From positions 2,108,001 to 2,172,000 of the forward strand of contig CADCSX010000003.1 in NCBI GenBank assembly GCA_902805475.1: a stretch of 64,000 nt of DNA. The letters are read 5' to 3'. Position numbers and translations under genes: made by a program. Below the pieces are notes generated by a model, which saw only the letters and a program-made list of their open reading frames with translations, was not told the DNA's origin and did no database searches. Shown here piece by piece: positions 25,207 to 36,595 of the stretch. Position 1 is the first letter of the stretch, and every line of letters starts with the position of its first letter. The DNA comes from Entonaema liquescens. Its lineage: Eukaryota > Ascomycota > Sordariomycetes > Xylariales > Xylariaceae.

Positions 25207-25224
25207 CCGAGGCTTACGCCTCGG
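25207..25224. promoter_or_regulatory. palindromic CCGAGGC-N4-GCCTCGG, candidate FarA/FarB site
   Basis: Two CCTCGG cores in opposite orientation separated by 6 bases form a perfect 7+7 inverted repeat around TTAC, about 310 bases before the PEX4 start. CCTCGG is the known core bound by the zinc cluster regulators FarA/FarB (Ctf1) at fatty-acid and peroxisome genes of filamentous ascomycetes. Assignment rests on the motif and the neighbouring gene. Confidence 0.5.
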
Positions 25225-25323
25225 CCTGGGCCGGGGGTAGACCCAATCAGCAGAAGCGGGACCCCTGTTCTTGGGTCTGGGGGAGGGCGCGGGCGCTTTT
25301 GGGTACCTACCGCCTGCCGAGAA

Positions 25324-25344
25324 CAAGCAAGCAAGCAAGCAAGC
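25324..25344. repeat. (CAAG)n microsatellite
   Basis: Five tandem CAAG units; a GCTTGCTTCGCTTGCT stretch about 15 bases downstream is partly complementary, so the two could form a hairpin in a transcript. Confidence 0.75.
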
Positions 25345-25532
25345 CATCGGCCTTGTTTTGCTTGCTTCGCTTGCTAACCTGTCGTCGTTGCCCCAGCTAG
25401 CATCTTACGTACTATACACTTCAAACAACCATTTCTTCGTAACGCCGCATTTTTAAAGCTAGAAAGAACAGCTAGCGATATTATACACATTACAGCACAG
25501 CACATACCTAAACAACCGGACTTTCCTACCTA

Positions 25533-26167
25533 ATGTCGACCTCCGCAGCGTCGGCGCGTAGTGCGACTAAGCGCCTCGTGAAAGAAATATCTGCCTGGGA
25601 GACCGAGTCGCAAAATGAGGCGGGAGTCGAGCGCCTGGGTCCCGTGAACGAGGGGGAGTTACTGCACTGGGAGGCCGTGATCAACGGACGAGGCGTAGGG
25701 AATGGCTACGATGGTGCGTTATGTTGCGATTAATCCTCCCTCCATACACCAATCTCTATTTTCCTAATCCACAACTACCTGCCTGCCTACCATGCAAACA
25801 GACGCAGCAATATAATCTAACCTAATCCAACCTACTAACAGAAGGCCGCTGGCTCCTCGACATATCGATCCCACCGACATACCCGCTCTCGCCCCCCAAG
25901 ATCTCGTTCCGCACGCCCATCGTGCACGCCAACATCGCGCTGCGCGGCGGCGACATCTGCCTCGATCTGCTGAAGGAAGCGTGGACGCCCGCGTACAGCA
26001 TCCTGGAGTGCGTGCGCGCCGTGCGCATGCTGCTCAGCTGCCCCGAGACCGACAGCCCCTTGAACGTGGATGTCGCGGCTCTGATACGCAGCGGCGACGC
26101 GCTTGGTGCCCGGCGGCTGGTGGAGTTTTGGTGCAGCGATGAGGGGGGCCGGTATGAAGGGAGGTAG
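25533..26167 (+). CDS. PEX4: peroxisomal ubiquitin-conjugating enzyme (Pex4-like)
   Basis: E2 enzyme expected to ubiquitinate the import receptor Pex5 at the peroxisome membrane for recycling. Two exons, 25533-25713 and 25842-26167, give 168 residues; the intron has a GTGCGT donor and CTAACAG acceptor. The UBC fold is clear: N-terminal helix TKRLVKEISAWE, PPTYPLSPPKISF, and GDICLDLL with the active-site Cys at residue 100, followed by AWTPAY. The canonical HPN is HAN here (89-91), keeping the Asn that stabilises the oxyanion. The C-terminus SPLNVDVAALIR...VEFWC fits Pex4 better than other E2 classes. Exon 2 is much more GC-rich than its surroundings. A CCTCGG palindrome lies upstream. Confidence 0.85.
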
Positions 26168-26835
26168 AATGGGAAGTTGGGAGGAAGATGATGATGGGTT
26201 TGTTCACGAGGAGAGCATAGTACTACGATATATTGGAGCGAGGCGAATAGTCGACGTCGATTTTGATGAACCAGTAGGATGCTCTTTGCGAATTTTCAAG
26301 GAAAGGGGATGTTGAAGAATAGAGTATTGACATAAGATATATGGAGCGGGCGTTCAGTTGGCATATATGGAATATCGAGCCTTTCCTTACATACAAATCA
26401 GCCCGGCATTAAACTACTACTCCATTTGATTATAGTGTGTAGTTCACCAGCAGAGTACTTAGATAGTATAAAAGAAAGAAATCATTCTATTGTATGATTT
26501 CTCTGAATTCCCGAAGCGCCTATGAACGACAGTCCGGTCCCCTTGTATTGGTGCAATCCCCTTGGGTGTTTTTAAAAGCGCGATAATTTCCCCGACCTGT
26601 GATGCTGCTGTTGCTGCTGCTGCTACAAATAAATATCTACAGGAAAGCCCCATTCCTCGATCACAGCTATGGTGGGCTGGAGCGCGTTTCGATAGGGCAT
26701 ACTCTTTCGTCACAAACAAACAAATCGGCACGTTTAAACTCCTCATCTCCAAAATGCAATGATCCGAGACTCGTGGCAGATTACAAGGTTCGTTATGACA
26801 AAAAGCGGTTTCGAGCCGTATGATAATTCCGTCTT
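26168..26835. other. convergent 3' region of PEX4 and mannosyltransferase gene
   Basis: Two genes end facing each other here. Overlapping short open frames around a CTG/CTGCTG patch (26600-26627) look non-coding. Confidence 0.5.
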
Positions 26836-27986
26836 CTATTCGTTGTAATGATAAACCTGTGCTCCCAAGTTAGCCGGCAAGTTAAATTTCCATAACGGGA
26901 TCAAGGCAAAGATAATACTTTATAGTTAGGTAATCCAGTAGAATGCCAGCCTAACCTCCTGGCCATCTTCGCAAACCCTTCGGTCTCGATTAGATGGTAG
27001 AATGGGAACGGCGGGAACATAGCACCGTCACGATGGACATCCGCCTTCACTAATAAGGCAGTACCACCCACACCATCTAAGGGTACTTCCAGATGTTTTT
27101 CATCTTCCCTCTCCGTCATGTAGGCCATCAAGGCTCTGTAGGTTGCCATCTCGGAGTATCCTTCAAGAATGATTTCATCTTGGTTCATCTTAGAGGCGAT
27201 TTCCTGCGCGGTCGGACTATCCTGCCAGCTGTTGAAATCGTAGGGGCGTTCCTTGGGCTTTCCGGTCTCGGAATCGATATATCTCTGGTAGCAATTTGGT
27301 ACTATGATAGGCTTGTCGTGCGATGCAAGATCTTGTATCAAGGTAGGTGGTGTCTCGATGATATCGGAATCTAACCATAATACCCACGATGTATCAGCTC
27401 CCAGCGTAGTAAAAAGTAGCGAGTTCCGTGCCCTCGACATGGAGGCTCGTCTCGCCTTCTGGTTCTCCATCTTATGCCGCTCGCTTTCGTCTTGAGATGT
27501 CAGAGGTGGGTCGAAATCCTGTCGCTCAATTATTATGCTCCTGAATCGGTCTTTAACGGGGCCCTTTTGTGTCTTCGTGATTTGGGCCTGTAGTGCGGTA
27601 GTCGCTGCATTGCCCTCCTTATTCTTTGGTAGAATAAATCCGAGCGTAACCAGTTCGCGAGGGTATTGTAGTTTCAAGAGATTGTCCCAGTATTCTTGGT
27701 AGAAACGGGCCATTGGCGTTAGGATAAGGACAGCCTCTCGGTTCCCAATCGGGTCCGGGGTAATTGTAACATTATTCAAATTAAAGCGCCGGACAGGTGG
27801 TCTTTCGACGATGAGGCTTGACTTCGCGCTGGGCTTACGGGTAGCGGATCGGCTCACATTTGCTGATTGCGAAGACGAACCAGTATGCGAGAGGAAATAT
27901 ATTATGAAGATACAGAGTATAGCACCGATGGACAAAGTAAGATAGTTCGTCCTCCGCAGGCGGACTGGCCCCATAGGGCGCGCCAT
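26836..27986 (-). CDS. Anp1/Mnn9-family mannosyltransferase
   Basis: Golgi alpha-mannosyltransferase subunit of a mannan polymerase complex that extends N-glycan outer chains. Two exons: 27986-26919 and a 21-base terminal exon 26856-26836 that restores the conserved VYHYNE ending; 362 residues. It is a type II membrane protein, with a short basic N-terminus and a signal anchor at about 13-32 (YLTLSIGAILCIFIIYFLSH). The catalytic domain has VLILTPMARFYQEYW, SRARNSLL, the DXD-type LWLDSDI, VPNCYQRY, ILEGYSEMATYR and FPPFPFYHLIETEGFAKMA. The EGYSEMATYR segment favours Anp1 over Van1 or Mnn9, but I did not compare sequences. The Met at 27986 has an ACCATGG context and gives the correct topology. 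Confidence 0.9.
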
Positions 27987-30683
27987 GGTAAATTGATGTC
28001 GTCTCAAATCAGGACGTGGAGGATGCCGAGAACAGCGCGAAAAGGAGTTTGATAATCGGAATGAAATCACTAATTGGCACGGGCCATCGAGGGCATAAAG
28101 TAATACTGCTATCGGGATAAAGATTCGCAATAGGTAGAATAAAGATCGCAGTATGTGGTCCTCGGATTAGCAACGCCAAGATAGGACGGCGATGCGTCAG
28201 TTCGGTCGAGTCGAGTTGTTGATGATATGCTGAGGCTGTCGTAGAAAATTGTTGTTAAATTTCCCATGCCGACTTGCCAGATAACACTAAAACTGAAATG
28301 GATTCGAGTACCCTAGGTTAGGTAGTGTACATACCTACATAGGTAGGTAGTGAGGTACATGTATGCAGTTGTTAGGTACCTAAGGTACCTAAGACGTGAA
28401 TGTACCTACAGCACCTAATTAGATAGGTAAAGTACCTTTACTACCCTTACAAACCTTACAGGCCTTACAATAACAATACGAACGTCGTAGCCAAAACGCT
28501 ACCATTCTTAGCAAGGCGGGTAGCTCTAGCGCAGTGCATTAGACCCACTTCGTTCTATTCAATCATTGCAGCCATCAATTGTCAATTGTCAATTGTACCA
28601 CATACCAAGTCCAGTACTGCCTCAAGTCTTGCAGGTGTTGGTGTTGGTTAGACCTGATAGCAATAGATAGGATATTTACTTGTTGGTCCAATCTCATTCA
28701 ACCGGAAAGCTTGGGAGGTGTCGGGATACTACCTCACTACATAACTAACTTATTTGTGTATGAATTATATATTATATATAGAAGACATCTGATTAGATGT
28801 GTACCTAATAACTCCGTTGACCCTTATACATTAGGTACCTAATTGTGTTGTTAATAACTACCTATAGGTACATTAACTAGTTACATGTGAAGCATGTATA
28901 TCTTACTAAGGCATAGGTAGGGGTCCTTTTTCTTTCAGCTACTATACCGCTCAACAATAGGCCAGGTCATTCCATTATAGGTGGGTACTATATACTAGGT
29001 AGGACAATGCTTTAACAACTACTTAGTACGATATTCACAATCAATGCAACAACTCATGCGTTATAGAATTCAAGGTCATCATCATGTTGTTGAAATCTAT
29101 CAAGTCAGCTTACATTCATACCTAGCACCAACCGCATAACTTTACCAAATAATCTGTTATACCTTGCGACAGAACATCATCATTATCTCTAATAATACCT
29201 TTATATTAGAATGACTAGCTAACATTTCCTGAAACTTCGCGCCCATTATGTCCTACACGAATCCTTTGTAAAAATAATTACGCTATTAGGTATTTATCCT
29301 GGCGGCATCCTACATGTACGTACGTACGTGTTTACTGCGAATGATACTGCATCTCAAACGATAGGGTCGCACAGCTTCGCCAAGTTGAAAGTCTATATCA
29401 ATCGCACGTGCTACTACCGACCTTGAGTGCACTTTATTTTTATGCGTGTTGCCATTCGATGCATCTAAAAGGTTATATGTGCCAAGACGTATGAGGTAGT
29501 CCAAGACGGGGATAGTTTGTGGGGCTGAATCAAGGACCAATCAATGGTGGAACATCGAGTCGTTTTGATTCAGGCAGGGACTCAGGCAAGGAAAGGCAAG
29601 GACTCTGGCAGGCCAGGCCGTTCCACGTACCGTACCTACTCCGTAAACAACCTCGATTTAGTGGCTGTTAGTGGTTGTTTGGCATTAAAAAACCCGCTGA
29701 GCTAAATGCAGGTGATCTTCTCCGTATGTACCTACTCGCCTACCTCTTTACATTCACTTAGCCCATTTACCTAACATTTTACCTAGCCTTAAACATCTTC
29801 ATCCACTCCCATCCGCTCCATCTTCGGTCCCTCTTTCGAACTCCGAGAAAGGCAAGAGACCAAGTTCTAGGTTCATAGGTCAACAAGACAGGAGAAGAGG
29901 ACCCCGGAGGGTCCCTGTCTACATTTAGTTACTAACCCGTCTCCGGAAACCTGGGGAGCGTCTCGTGTATTCAATTCCACCTCCTCTCTCCGCAGTCTTG
30001 CAGTTTCGTAACCGTTCCTGGCATCTGGCATCGGGCTTGTCCGTCACGGCTCGGTTCAAATGCCATGTTTCGTGCCCGTTAAATCACTCCTGATGGACTC
30101 GCCCACCGCTTTTAGCATTCCGGCCAACTGAGGGACAACTGAGAGGACCATAAAATCAAAACACGCATACGAAGTACAACAACTTATAACTCATAACTTC
30201 ATAACGCGCACAGTGACTACCGTGACTACAGTAACCGCAGTGACACCTCCATTCCCCTTTCTCACCTCAACTTTCCCTTCTTCGTCTATGCACCTCTAAC
30301 GCACAATCAACCCCCAACAAGTCGAGTTCACCGCGGGAGCTCGGACACTTCGAAACTGACTCGGTACGACATATGACCCGCATAAGATTCAATTTCACTC
30401 CTCGCCTCTACCCTGCCATCGTTCCACAACAACTTCGAACTGGCGGTCGCATACTTCCATATCTAACCCAGCTCGCCTCTCCCTTCGTAAGAAATTCTTG
30501 ATTGTTCGGTTTCCTCCCACCCGAGACCTACATTCCAGAGTCACCCATCGGTCGGACTACCGACTCTCCTTTCCTATTGACCTTCAACGGTCGGCTAGCT
30601 ATCTCGACAAATTCACCCCTTGGCCACTGTTCTTGGCCACACCGCTTCATATGAAAAGGAAGTGAGATAGACCGCTTAGGCCT
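27987..30683. other. 2.7-kb divergent promoter region rich in TAGGTA words
   Basis: Between the divergent mannosyltransferase and Pro-rich genes. 28311-28440 is packed with TAGGTA/TACCTA words (nine within about 125 bases). The final kilobase is pyrimidine-rich, as expected for a long 5' leader. No gene is supported. Confidence 0.5.
28311..28440. repeat. cluster of TAGGTA/TACCTA words
   Basis: I count nine occurrences of TAGGTA or TACCTA in about 125 bases, some fused into TAGGTACCTA palindromes. Smaller clusters of the same words occur in other intergenic regions here but not obviously in exons. Confidence 0.7.
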
Positions 30684-31652
30684 TTGTTGTTGGAAATGGA
30701 GCCCGTCCCCGAGACTGAGAGAATGGAGGAATTCCGCTCCTCTCCTCTACCTACTCTGCGTCTGCAGCCATCTGCCATCATTACGAATGATTCGGATCCT
30801 GGTCGCAAACCTTATACCCTTCGCAGATCAACCGAGCCCCTGTCTCCAAGCTCGCCATCCTGGACAACGGCAGCCTCTCTCCCGTATCGACCTCGAACCA
30901 CGTCCCCTTTGACTGGTACGCATACCCGATCCAAGTCAATGGCCAGTCTCGCACCACCTTCCATCGGTCGTACGCGGTCCATGCCGGGTGTTGACGGCTC
31001 AGGTCGTATCATTTATCCTCCGTTGCTTCGCCCAGCTAGTCCCCTAGGTTCTCCCAAGAGGAATCGGATACCTCGAAAGCCAGTCGATGAAGCATATCCT
31101 CCGACCTCCCCTATTCGATCTTCCGTCCTTACGGATAGTGAGAGGCACCACTCCGACTTAGGCGGTTCTCCAAGCTCTAGTACCCCGAACCTAGGCAATT
31201 TAGCTCATCGACGGACATCTTCACCTTTACGCCTTACAAGCTATTCATCAAGCACCCCCTCTCTTCCTGGAACACCGTCGGCTACAGCAAGTTCGCCTTC
31301 ATTTCGACCCGAGGGTTTGTCGTATGGTTACACCTTTCCTTACTATCCATCATCGTCAGTCCCTTCGACACCAAGCTCCATGAGATCCCGGAGTCCCAGT
31401 ATTTCAAGCTTAGAGACTATTCCCGATTCTCCTGATGCCGAGGAAGCTGCCGTAGAGGCCGAAAGAATTGCCCAGTTAAAGGCTGCTGCGGAAGCCGCCG
31501 AAGACGGTGATTCCGGAGAGGCAAAGGGTCGCGATGCACCAGCGCGTGGAAGGACTATGGGTCTTGGATCAAGAGATAAACGCAAACGCTGGAGTGTCTG
31601 CGGTGCCGAACGACGTGGCGATCTTGACTTAGAGACGATCTGGGAAGACTGA
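30684..31652 (+). CDS. basic, proline/serine-rich disordered protein
   Basis: Single exon of 322 codons; a second Met four codons in (30696) sits in an equally plausible context. The protein is low-complexity: Ser and Pro dominate, with SP/TP dipeptides that could be kinase targets (SPLGSPKR, PPTSPIRSS). There is an acidic/Ala-rich helix near 250-280 (AEEAAVEAERIAQLKAAAEAAE) and a more conserved-looking C-terminus, RDKRKRWSVCGAERRGDLDLETIWED. No domain, signal peptide or membrane segment is visible. Similar proteins are often annotated as basic proline-rich proteins in ascomycetes. The function is unknown. A CT/CA-rich leader upstream supports transcription on the plus strand. Confidence 0.75.
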   Translation: MLLEMEPVPETERMEEFRSSPLPTLRLQPSAIITNDSDPGRKPYTLRRSTEPLSPSSPSWTTAASLPYRPRTTSPLTGTHTRSKSMASLAPPSIGRTRSMPGVDGSGRIIYPPLLRPASPLGSPKRNRIPRKPVDEAYPPTSPIRSSVLTDSERHHSDLGGSPSSSTPNLGNLAHRRTSSPLRLTSYSSSTPSLPGTPSATASSPSFRPEGLSYGYTFPYYPSSSVPSTPSSMRSRSPSISSLETIPDSPDAEEAAVEAERIAQLKAAAEAAEDGDSGEAKGRDAPARGRTMGLGSRDKRKRWSVCGAERRGDLDLETIWED

Positions 31653-33039
31653 GGATTCCGCATCAGAAGGGATACGAATGAATGACCTTGTTGTATGGCA
31701 CACAGCACAGAAGGCGGGTCCTAGTCGTTTTGCAAAGCATATTTGATTTTTGGTCAGGATGGAACAGTAAGGCGTTCTGCAAAGGTTGCTTGATACCCTA
31801 TTGCGTTGCATTTCATGAGAGACATCATCACAAAGGTTGGCAAGCATCAATCACATTACGTAGCCCCAATATCAGCATTCGAGGCTGACAAGCTTTAGCT
31901 GACCTTGCTTCGTCTACCTTGCCGAGCTCTAGTCGCGTTGCTTTTTGTTTTTCTAACAGAAATCGTCTTCGTTGTCGCGTTACTACATGATTTGCAACCC
32001 CTGTCCAGCACACATACAAAAACTACCTACTCAACTATCCCAGTGTTTGCTTCAAAGGAACAAACCTGACAGCTAGAACTTCGTAGTTCAGTAGTCCAGT
32101 AGGTAGGCAATGCAATATGATACAAACCTATGAGTTAATCATTAATACGCAGTCTAAAGATACCCGGTATGTTCCCACACACCGTAATACCTAATAGGTG
32201 GTTCAAAATTATATAGGTACCAGTATCACTCCTTACAGTAATCTATCTCAATATATCAGTAGCCATAGTCATAATTTAAAGATCGCTAACAATATACGAG
32301 CCAGTATGCGTGATGTCTGTTTCAGCTTTGTAGTGAAAGGTAACCAATTTGTTTGCGCCTTCGGAGAGTGATTTCGGTGAACGATACTTACCGTTAAAGC
32401 AGGGGTCAAAGCACATCGTTTGCTCTTGACTTCGGTGAAACAAACTTAAATGGCTATGTAGGAAGCCTCTCGTATCGATCTAAATGCGTACGATGTTTGA
32501 AAAGGTACCTAGGTATGTAGTAGGTCGGTACTAAATCAGGGAAGGAATTGCCAAAAGTCAAAGAGTACATAGCCCCTTATAGTTGCTTATGGGTTAGGAT
32601 GTGATCAACCCAGGGTTATATTTCTCCTCATAAGGTCAAGTTATCATATATTACGAGTGTAGAATAGGTACCTACTCATCGTAAATATTGCAAGAAACAT
32701 AAGACGCAAAAAAAAGGCACTGTCTGCTAATGTACTAGAATGAACGCCTGTATTATGCTATATATTTTTGTCTTTCTTTTGTTACTACGTATGTAGACGT
32801 GCGGGAATATCTCAGAGGGAGGTGGGAGCGTGAAATATACAATAGTCGACCCGAACAACCCTACTGAACGAAAAAAAGCCTCAGGGATATATGATATGTG
32901 TCTCCGGCAGTATTCCGCCCAACCCTAAATTCCTTGTGGGTTCAAGTCTCCATCAAGATCTGAATGAATGATGAGAATCAAACGACCCCAGTCCCTGTTT
33001 TCGATTCATTTATGTGAGAATCTGTGAGACTCCCCCATT
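31653..33039. other. convergent intergenic region
   Basis: 1.4 kb between the 3' ends of the Pro-rich and Atg33-like genes. AT-rich, with TACCTA words near 32215 and 32505. No gene is supported. Confidence 0.5.
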
Positions 33040-33863
33040 CTAGAAGTCGATGATCAACGTCTCCGTGACACCGAGGGCACCGTCCCCCCAGATACCAACA
33101 ACTGCCATCGCGAACCCGATGCCCGCGAGAGCAGTCTGTATCAGTTGGTTCCGGGCAAAGAACTCGACCTCGCTGCGGACCTCCTCGCCATTGAAGTCCC
33201 CCTCGAACTCCTCGCCGCTGGCGTTCTCGTCGCTGTGAGAGCCGCCGAGGTCCTCGTACGAAGCGTCCATGCGGCGCGCAGCCTTCTTATCCCTGCGAGC
33301 CTGTGTAACGGCAGCGCGTCGTTGCGCGGCCGCAGACGAGCTGGAGACCGGGGTGCCGAAGATCGATGGCGTCACGTAGTCAGACAGGCGAGTACCGAAG
33401 CAGAAGATCGAGGTGTAGATGAGATACGGATGTCTGAAGCCTCGGGGGGACAAAGCAAATGCGAGCAGGAAAGCGGAGCCGGATAGACCGGCCAATGAGG
33501 TGAGGTGTGTTGATGCCGTCGATGCGAGGTTGCGGAAGGCCTTGGCTGCGGATGACGCTGAGGGAAGCTCAAGGAGAGATGGGAGCGCGAGGGCTGAGAG
33601 GGTGTAGGAAGTGCCCTGTGTCATAAATATAAGTTAGGCATAGTTCATATATGAGAGAATTTATAATATTTATATGATAAAGTTTGAAGAAGCTCGATAT
33701 TGATATGTTGCTGCGTGAAGTGCTCATAGCGGGCGGCGAGCGCGGGGGAATCTGGAGGGGCAAATCCGAACAATGAATGGGTTGAATAAAAGTAACTTAC
33801 CGTTAAGAGACCCAGGGAGACTGTCCCCACGAATTTGAGGGCCGACACCTTTCTTGATGCCAT
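33040..33863 (-). CDS. ATG33: Atg33-like mitochondrial membrane protein
   Basis: Predicted mitochondrial outer membrane protein of selective mitophagy. Two exons, 33863-33801 and 33615-33040, give 212 residues; the 185-bp intron is long for this window. The N-terminus (VSALKFVGTVSLGLLTGTSYTLS) is the first membrane segment, a second lies at about 50-68 (LAGLSGSAFLLAFALS), then comes the family-like PRGFRHPYLIYTS. A Lys/Arg-rich and then acidic loop (RRDKKAARRMD, DENASGEEFEGD) precedes the last membrane helix near the C-terminus (TALAGIGFAMAVVGIWG). The arrangement of two N-terminal helices, charged loop and one C-terminal helix fits Atg33. Sequence conservation in the family is low, so the symbol is less certain than the topology. 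Confidence 0.72.
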
Positions 33864-34726
33864 GGCTTCTATATGAAATGTAGAAGACCAAGGGTCGATG
33901 AAAAGATGATGGATATGTAAAGACTCAACTCCGATGAATTGGAGGAGATGAAAGAGTATGAAAAAGGTTCCGGTTCAAAGGCAATTGTCGCCTTATGGCC
34001 TGGTTCCAGTTTTAGGTAGTTGGGCGTATACGTATTTGTACATTAATACATGACAGCTGGTTGGGCTTAGGCCTCAAGGAGATACAGTCGAGTCTTATTA
34101 TTGGTATGAGATAAGTTATTAAGCTCGTTAAACTCGACTTCGATACATGTATATAGTACAATGAGTGAATAGAGGGGGCGGAGATTTAGAAAATGGAATA
34201 TACGTAATTGGTCCGAGCTCAATGGACTAATTCGGGGGAGACTAACGGATTGCGGGGCAAAGGACTATAAACCCGAAAATAGATATATCGGTGACTTGGT
34301 ATGCACATATCCGGATGATATCCCTTTCCACATTCACATACTAACTAACTTACAGGGTACAGTTCGCACTCGCTATATTCCATCCAATGGCGGGCGCGGA
34401 CAGCGGATCCTTAACACGTCCCAGTCCTAGTCCCCAAGCCGAGGCACTTCGCGCCTTCGTTACACCCTAGGCTTTCAATCCCATACCTTCCCTACATTAC
34501 ATGTATATTAGGTACTAGGTGTAGACCGAGCTTCCTACTTAAGAGTTGTATTTAATCATAAAGATATATTTCATTTTTTTAATACCACTTCCCTTCCAGA
34601 CACTTTGCGACTTACCTGTCTCTCTCATTTAAGATTCGCTATAGTTTGCTTATAGCTTTAGAGTTACACAAACGAAGAGTAGTCTCCCGCAAAATCAAAG
34701 ACCCTGCATAACACCAAACATTCACG
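33864..34726. other. divergent promoter, ATG33-like gene and dienoyl-CoA reductase
   Basis: 863 bases shared by two divergent genes. A CCTCGG core sits at 34439-34444. The rest shows no gene. Confidence 0.5.
34439..34444 (-). promoter_or_regulatory. single CCTCGG core, candidate FarA/FarB site
   Basis: CCGAGG on the plus strand (CCTCGG on minus), 283 bases before the start of the peroxisomal 2,4-dienoyl-CoA reductase gene. A single 6-mer is weak evidence; the metabolic role of the gene is what makes it worth noting. Confidence 0.3.
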
Positions 34727-35862
34727 ATGCCGGTTCCACGGTCCCAGTACCTAAGCAATGTCTGGAAAGAGGGCATATTCGGTTAGTCCCATACCACTAA
34801 ATAATTGGCTACGCGGCTAATTCATATTATGTTAGATGGTCGCGTTGTGTTCGTGACCGGCGGTGCTGGTACAATCTGCAGCGCCCAAACCAGAGCTCTA
34901 GTGCATCTCGGTGCGAATGCCTGCATTATCGGCCGTAACCAGCAGAAGACGGAAGCTGTCGCCAATGACATCGCAACTGTGCGAAAGGGTGCTAAGGTTA
35001 TTGGCATTGGTGGATGCGACGTCAGGAATGTGGGTTTTTTTTTTTTTTTTATAACATAAACCCAGCAATTCCTTTGTGTACACCATATTAACAATGAAAT
35101 AGCCCGAGAACCTGGTCAAGGCTGCGGAAAGATGTGTAAAGGAACTTGGAGCCATTGACTTCGTCATGTAAGAACCTTAGATTAAGCTTATACTAGGTAT
35201 CCCTATTCTATGCTAATTCCCTTCTTAGAGCCGGTGCCGCGGGGAATTTCGTGTCTCCTATTTCCGGCCTTTCATCCAATGGTTTCAAGACCGTCATGGA
35301 TATCGATGTCTTAGGGACGTACAACACCGTCAAGGCTACTATTCCCTATCTTGTCGAATCCGCTGCCAGGAACAAGTCAAATGAGAACGGTTTGACTGGC
35401 GGGAGGATCATCTATGTCTCGGCTACCTTCCATTACACTGGCATGCCCATGCAGGCTCACGTGATGGCTGCAAAAGCTTCCGTCGACTCTATCATGGCTT
35501 CTGTGGCCCTAGAGTACGGCCCGTACGGTGTAACGTCCAACGTTATTGCCCCCGGTGGTATTGAGGGGACAGAAGGAATGGCGAGACTTGCGGGCAAGGG
35601 CGATGAGTCGAGGAACACCGCTGCCGGTATTCCGTTAGGCCGATGGGGTACGCTCCGAGACATCGCGGATGCGACCGTCTATCTTTTCAGCGACGCGGGC
35701 AGTTATGTCACCGGAGAGGTTCTCGTCGTGGACGGTGGTGATTGGAGGAATGGAGGCATGGGCGTCGGTCTCGACTCTGGTATGAAGTACCCGGACTTCC
35801 TACTTACGGGAGAGTTTTCCAAGCATGTCAAGACCGGTAGGAAGGACAAATCGAAGCTCTAG
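34727..35862 (+). CDS. SPS19: peroxisomal 2,4-dienoyl-CoA reductase
   Basis: NADPH-dependent reductase that removes double bonds at even positions so unsaturated fatty acids can be beta-oxidised in peroxisomes. Four exons (34727-34781, 34836-35029, 35103-35167, 35229-35862) give 315 residues. The protein ends in SKL, a perfect peroxisomal targeting signal type 1. SDR features are the glycine motif VTGGAGTICS, IIGRNQQK, AGAAGNF (NAAGNF equivalent), and the dienoyl-CoA reductase variant of the active site: VSATFHYTGMPMQAHVMAAKAS, where the family uses Lys and acidic residues rather than the classical YxxxK. APGGIEGTEG and PLGRWG follow. A T17 run lies in intron 2. Confidence is high because fold, variant active site and targeting signal agree. 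Confidence 0.93.
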
Positions 35863-36595
35863 GTGGAGATCGCTTATCCTGGGCTTTCGACTGGGACATG
35901 ATTTCTCGGTGCATTAAATAACAAGAGGTTTGCACATCTCATAAATGAATGGTTCTAGGGGTTCGAGCCATAAGACCTGACGAATATAGTCTTCTCAAAA
36001 GGTCTCCGCGCATTCCATGGAAGAATACGCTACACGTTATTTCTAGCATCTAATCAATATGTACTTGGCGTTATGAGTTATCAAATAAGTCTTAAAATAT
36101 AATCATCTTTAAATTATTCAGTGCATGTTAAATTTAGTAAGTCAGCAAAGTTAATGAGGACATAATGGAGCCAACCAGATCAGTGAGAAAGTCAGGTAGT
36201 ACATGAAGCTATTCAGAGATGTATAGACCCCCTAGAAGCACTTCTGGTATTTTTTCTTTGTTGGTGCTAGTTCTGGTGTGCTGTAAGTTTATGACTTTTG
36301 AAGGGACGACATGGGTAAAAATACTATAAAGATAACGTCAGCTATAAGCTGTTAACAGTAGGTACAAAGTACATATTTTCAATTCAGTAGAGCAGGATAG
36401 AGTTTTGAATGAATCCAATTAAATGTATGCTAAACTACATACGATATCATTACGACGTTAAGCAACTACTACATTGGAAGATAACGGTACGTGCTGCGAC
36501 ATTCCACCTAACCGTCTTCATTCCAGAGCAGCCAGGAATGTCCATTCTAGTTCAATACACTTTCTATGGAGACATACCTGGAAATTGTATATAGA
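35863..36595. other. convergent intergenic region
   Basis: 0.7 kb of AT-rich sequence between two gene 3' ends. An open frame at 36409-36594 is unsupported. Confidence 0.5.

Larger units (their letters stand above)
24051..25532. other. intergenic region upstream of PEX4
   Basis: 1.5 kb, including the 3' UTR of the Ser/Pro-rich gene. The last 350 bases before PEX4 carry a CCTCGG palindrome and a CAAG repeat. Short open frames (24476-24769, 25012-25347) are unsupported. Confidence 0.5.
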
